Positions 60,728 through 64,000 of a stretch of DNA of 64,000 nucleotides are shown here, piece by piece. The stretch covers positions 1 to 64,000 of the forward strand of contig NZ_JAQUVZ010000002.1 of the NCBI RefSeq assembly GCF_028693135.1, written 5' to 3'. The stretch comes from Methanosarcina sp. GTDB taxonomy: Archaea; Halobacteriota; Methanosarcinia; Methanosarcinales; Methanosarcinaceae. The position numbers and the translations under genes are program-made. The notes under the pieces are model-generated. The model saw only the letters and a list, made by a program, of their open reading frames with translations. It ran no database searches and was not told the origin of the DNA. Numbering within the stretch: position 1 is the stretch's first letter; each line of letters begins with the position of its first letter.

Positions 60728-62390
60728 AAATTTAAACCTTAACTCTGCTCATTTAGGGAATAACTTAAGATTTAGCTTTTTCTCCATTTCCTCAATCTTT
60801 TTAGGCACTTCCGTTAAAATCATTTGGCCATCTAAATCCATTATGTAAACTTTGCGGAATTGTTCGATGAGGTCTCTTGGTGAATACTTACCTGTTAAAT
60901 CAGCTTTTTTTATACAGTTTTGAATTTTTACGTAACCATAAAGAGATAAAAATGAGATGAAAAGGTGACCAAAAAGTGACTCGTTGTCCTGTAAATAAAG
61001 CTTGTCTGCTTCCAACATATTCTTGTAAGTGTCATAGTGTTTTTCCACCGTATCTCTTTTTTTGTACATAAGAAAAACATCTTCAGGTGTCAAATCTACA
61101 TTTGATACAAGCAAGATTTTTCCAGCTTTTTCCAGGCTTTTGTTGAACATACCACTGTTTATTTTATTTTCATCGTACCGTTTATATAGGGTGTATTCCT
61201 CTTCTTTTTTCATTTCACTGTCCTCAAAAAGATACAGGATATTCCCCCCATGCTTTTCCTTTCCACATTTTATGAGCCTTTCGTGGTAGAAGAAATGGTC
61301 AGAGAGGCTAATTTGTTCATTGTATAGAGTACTGTTTCTTTTTGTTGGGATAATAAAATTTAATTTGTGCTCATTCAAGGTTTTAATTGATCCCTGTGAA
61401 TAAAAACCTCTATCAAGTATCAAGGTCTTGTTTTCAACTCCAATTTCCTGAATTGAAAGTGCAAGTGACTTAATGTCTCTCACAGATCCAGGAAGAATTC
61501 TCACCATTGTTGGCAAATTATCATTAGCTGTACAGAAAAGTGCAAAGTTTACTTGTGGGATGTGAAAATGTTCCTTATTGTATCCCTTTTCAGCGAAATT
61601 TATAGCTTCTGAACGGGTAAAGATAGCACTCAGGTCATAAACAAGGTGTTTGTCTTCACTGGACAATCCTTTGAAGACAAGGTTCTGTCCTTTACGATTA
61701 ATACCAACCTTTTTTAGCACTTTGGATAATGACATGGGACTCATTGACGGAGTAATCCCTGATATCGGGTAGAGTTTTTCCCAGGAAAGATTCGCTCTTT
61801 TCAAGGGAACATAGCCAGTAATACGTGTTAATGCAAGAGCATACACTTCTTCCCACATTTCACCAAAAGCTGTCTGAAGAAGGGGAACCAGGTCTTGCAT
61901 GGCGAAGTTAAGTAATGCGGAATTTCCATATTCCCATATAGAGCGAACTCTTTTGTTTGAGATCACGGTTTTCTTACTTTCAATTAGGCCTTTGTTTATG
62001 TCAAGTTTCCCAATGTAAACTGATTTTTTCCTTCGCTTCTTTAGCTCTTTATCCCAATAAGTGGTGGATCGATATACATAGTATCCATTACTGAATTTCT
62101 TGACTTCAAGCCCTTTTTCTCCAAGCTCACGTTGCTTAGTTAACCAACTATTTACCCACCCTTCCATTATACCCTATAGGGTATAAGTTTAATATAAAGT
62201 TTTTGATTTGACGCTATTACAAATTTTCGACATCAAAAGAACTGAAAGTTAAAAGATTGCATTGAATCAAAAGAAAATGAAAAATAGATTAGGAATATTA
62301 TATTAAAATAGAAAAGGTAAAAAGATGAGCGAGAGACGGATCATTTGGAAAAGTTATCCCCTATTTGCGGCGGAGTTAAGGTTTAAAATT
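60728..62390 (-). mobile_element. IS1634-family insertion sequence
   Basis: About 1.66 kb. The ends are imperfect inverted repeats: aaatttaaaccttaactctg at 60728 versus the reverse complement of ctatttgcggcggagttaag and following bases up to 62390. The transposase stop lies inside one end, and the reading frame fills the element. A clear target duplication could not be fixed by eye. Confidence 0.75.
60749..62167 (-). CDS. IS1634 family transposase
   Basis: 472 residues. It opens with a strand-rich part (VKKFSNGYYVYRSTTYWDKE) and has the DDE-type catalytic layout of the IS4/IS1634 group: HLVYDLSAIFTRSEAINFAEKGYN, then KTLILDRGFYSQGSI near 238-252, and a Y-(2)-R-(3)-E-like segment with KKRDTVEKHYDTYKN near 378-392. 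The frame is intact, so the element may be active. ATG start. Codon use is more AT-rich than neighbouring genes, consistent with recent arrival. Confidence 0.93.
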   Translation of the reverse strand: MEGWVNSWLTKQRELGEKGLEVKKFSNGYYVYRSTTYWDKELKKRRKKSVYIGKLDINKGLIESKKTVISNKRVRSIWEYGNSALLNFAMQDLVPLLQTAFGEMWEEVYALALTRITGYVPLKRANLSWEKLYPISGITPSMSPMSLSKVLKKVGINRKGQNLVFKGLSSEDKHLVYDLSAIFTRSEAINFAEKGYNKEHFHIPQVNFALFCTANDNLPTMVRILPGSVRDIKSLALSIQEIGVENKTLILDRGFYSQGSIKTLNEHKLNFIIPTKRNSTLYNEQISLSDHFFYHERLIKCGKEKHGGNILYLFEDSEMKKEEEYTLYKRYDENKINSGMFNKSLEKAGKILLVSNVDLTPEDVFLMYKKRDTVEKHYDTYKNMLEADKLYLQDNESLFGHLFISFLSLYGYVKIQNCIKKADLTGKYSPRDLIEQFRKVYIMDLDGQMILTEVPKKIEEMEKKLNLKLFPK

Positions 62391-62496
62391 TGGAATTTTT
62401 TTTAATTTTACATAAATGTCTATTTTATATGCCTTTTTAAAAATATATGGATATCCTGTTCATAAAAATTGAAACTCTCCAAAAAATTAATTTACT

Positions 62497-63930
62497 ATGA
62501 AGGTTTATTGTGATTGTACAAATTTTTATGGGGTTAATATTTTGGATGACAGAATTTATGAGAAGAGACTTGATCCACTTGCAACACTTGATAAGGGTCT
62601 TCCTGTTCACAGAACTCATCACGACGAGAAAGAAGAGTGTGAAAAAAACTCAATAGTAATCGCTAGAACTCCATTTCAAAGAGATAAAGACCGAATTATC
62701 TACTCCAAAGCCTTCAGGCGGCTTATTCATAAAACACAGGTCTGTTTTATGGGAGAAATGAAAGAGCATATTAGAACAAGACTCACTCATACCCTAGAGG
62801 TCTCCCAGATTGCAAGAAGCATTGCCCGCCAAGTTCATGCAAACGAAGATCTTGTGGAAGCCATAGCTCTTGGACATGATTTAGGGCATACACCTTTCGG
62901 ACACACAGGAGAAAAAGTTCTGAACGATTTTCTGACTGGGAAAGATGAAGGAATTAGAACCAAGCTCCTGAAAATGTATGGATTTGATATCAAAGAAAAT
63001 GGGCTCAGTTTCAAGCACAATTTTCAGAGTGTTAGGGTCTTAAATGTACTCGAAGAGGGGTATAAAGAATTTGAAGGTCTCAATTTAACCGATGCAGTCC
63101 TTGAAGGAATTTTGAAGCACACAAAGCTCGAGTCAAACGACCAGCTCATAGTCTACGAAGGCATCAATGATTATCAAGCTTTTCACATAGAACAGAATTT
63201 TTCGTGTTCACTTGAAGGGCAAATTGTTGCTCTTGCCGATGAAATTGCCCAGGTCTGCCATGACATCGAGGACGCTATCGAAGGAAACTACGACAGCAAA
63301 GATATAATCTGCTCCCAGCTTGGAAGTCTAACAAGTAAATTCGACATAAACTGTCTGGTAAAAGATGAAGTCAAGGAAATGATTGCTACTAACCAGATAA
63401 AATATGTTATAAGCTGCATAATTAGCACGGTAATTTCCGAAGCAGTGGTTAAAATAAACAAAAACATGGCTGACCTGAATAAGCGTGGACTAAAAGCTGA
63501 GTACCTGAATGAAGACATAGCAACCGAAAAAAGTGTCTTGAAATATAATGAATTATATCAAGAGCTGAAGGAAATTGAAGAGAACTTTGTCATCAACAAC
63601 TACATGATTGACAGGATGAACGGCAAGTCCAGATTTGTGCTCAGGCAGATAATGAAAGCCTACCTAACAAACCCCAAGCAGCTTCCGGATCATGTCCTTG
63701 AATCATATACTAAAGTATGTTCTGTCCAGATCTTAAAGCAAAAAATTATTACAGTTGATTCGGCTCCCGCGAATATCAGGTATTTAAACAAGGATTACTT
63801 TGAGAAACACAAACCGTCCATAATCAAAGACAGAGCCTTCCTGCGCCTGATGAGCGACTATGTAGCTTCAATGACTGATTTTTATGCGCTTCAGGAATTC
63901 CAGAAGTTATATGGAGGAAATTCAATTTAA
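62497..63930 (+). CDS. dgt: dGTPase (deoxyguanosinetriphosphate triphosphohydrolase)
   Basis: 477 residues. FQRDKDRIIYSKAFRRLIHKTQV (about 67-90) and the HD-domain ligands RLTHTLEVSQIARSIA (His near 98) and AIALGHDLGHTPFGHTGE (HD near 127), then HNFQSVRVLN, identify the dGTPase-type HD hydrolase family. It removes triphosphate from dNTPs, affecting nucleotide pools or phage replication. The ATG start lacks a ribosome-binding site and lies about 106 bp from the IS1634 end. Promoter or leader may have been altered by the insertion. Confidence 0.92.
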   Translation: MKVYCDCTNFYGVNILDDRIYEKRLDPLATLDKGLPVHRTHHDEKEECEKNSIVIARTPFQRDKDRIIYSKAFRRLIHKTQVCFMGEMKEHIRTRLTHTLEVSQIARSIARQVHANEDLVEAIALGHDLGHTPFGHTGEKVLNDFLTGKDEGIRTKLLKMYGFDIKENGLSFKHNFQSVRVLNVLEEGYKEFEGLNLTDAVLEGILKHTKLESNDQLIVYEGINDYQAFHIEQNFSCSLEGQIVALADEIAQVCHDIEDAIEGNYDSKDIICSQLGSLTSKFDINCLVKDEVKEMIATNQIKYVISCIISTVISEAVVKINKNMADLNKRGLKAEYLNEDIATEKSVLKYNELYQELKEIEENFVINNYMIDRMNGKSRFVLRQIMKAYLTNPKQLPDHVLESYTKVCSVQILKQKIITVDSAPANIRYLNKDYFEKHKPSIIKDRAFLRLMSDYVASMTDFYALQEFQKLYGGNSI

Positions 63931-64000
63931 ATCATTAATAGATCCGTATATTCAGCTCGAATTTGATCTGGACTTGGTGCAAAAGTAAATTATTAGGCTG

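Noticed and set aside
63911-63988. 25-codon frame overlapping the dgt stop
   Set aside because: Starts with ATGGAGGAA but has no ribosome-binding site and no family; cannot be distinguished from chance at the window edge.

Overview
The window looks like a chromosome segment of a methanogenic archaeon of the genus Methanosarcina. The evidence is an archaeal information-processing cluster (L15e, RNase P Rpp30 and Pop5, proteasome alpha, SBDS, exosome Rrp4/Rrp41/Rrp42, L37Ae, RpoP, Brix, KEOPS Pcc1), next to bacterial-type genes common in that genus (uvrABC, sensor kinase, type I restriction), with long AT-rich spacers full of short tandem repeats and insertion-sequence debris. The genus is inferred; no 16S or mcr gene is present.

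Layout. 0.6-7.4 kb: uvrA-uvrC-uvrB, a complete bacterial-type excision repair set. 7.6-15.2 kb: small genes (one-TM protein, winged helix, two ACT-domain proteins, shikimate-kinase-like protein, UPF0210/PFL protein, secreted AttH/CrtC-like protein). 15.4-21.9 kb: a helical repeat protein, a phosphoribosyltransferase and a metallophosphoesterase, separated by gene-poor DNA with MITE-like elements, hairpin arrays and a previously unlabelled family of about 27-residue membrane microproteins. 21.9-28 kb: LemA and a DUF2207 membrane protein, then an acyltransferase flanked by two IS200/IS605-type elements, one with a frameshifted tnpB and one an internal deletion derivative. 28.1-37.6 kb: the translation/RNA-decay/proteasome superoperon. 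38-40.2 kb: a CHASE4-type membrane sensor histidine kinase. 40.9-48.9 kb: a type I restriction-modification operon (hsdM, hsdS, hsdR, minus strand) carrying three tandem, diverged DUF6155-like genes between hsdS and hsdR. 49-64 kb: peptidase, LURP-one-like protein, GH133 debranching enzyme, a duplicated HTH/acylphosphatase block with one decayed acylphosphatase copy, a CDF metal transporter, FxsA, an IS1634-like transposon and a dGTPase.

How the genes work together. The superoperon couples ribosome maturation (SBDS, Brix, L15e, L37Ae), tRNA 5' processing and modification (RNase P, Pcc1), RNA decay (exosome) and protein decay (proteasome). The hsd operon is a defence island. The best candidate for something not yet described is the DUF6155-like triplet inside it. 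Next come the microprotein family at 16.5-18.3 kb, the paired omega-RNA-like transposon ends with compensatory stem changes, and the very long polyglutamate tail on Rrp41.
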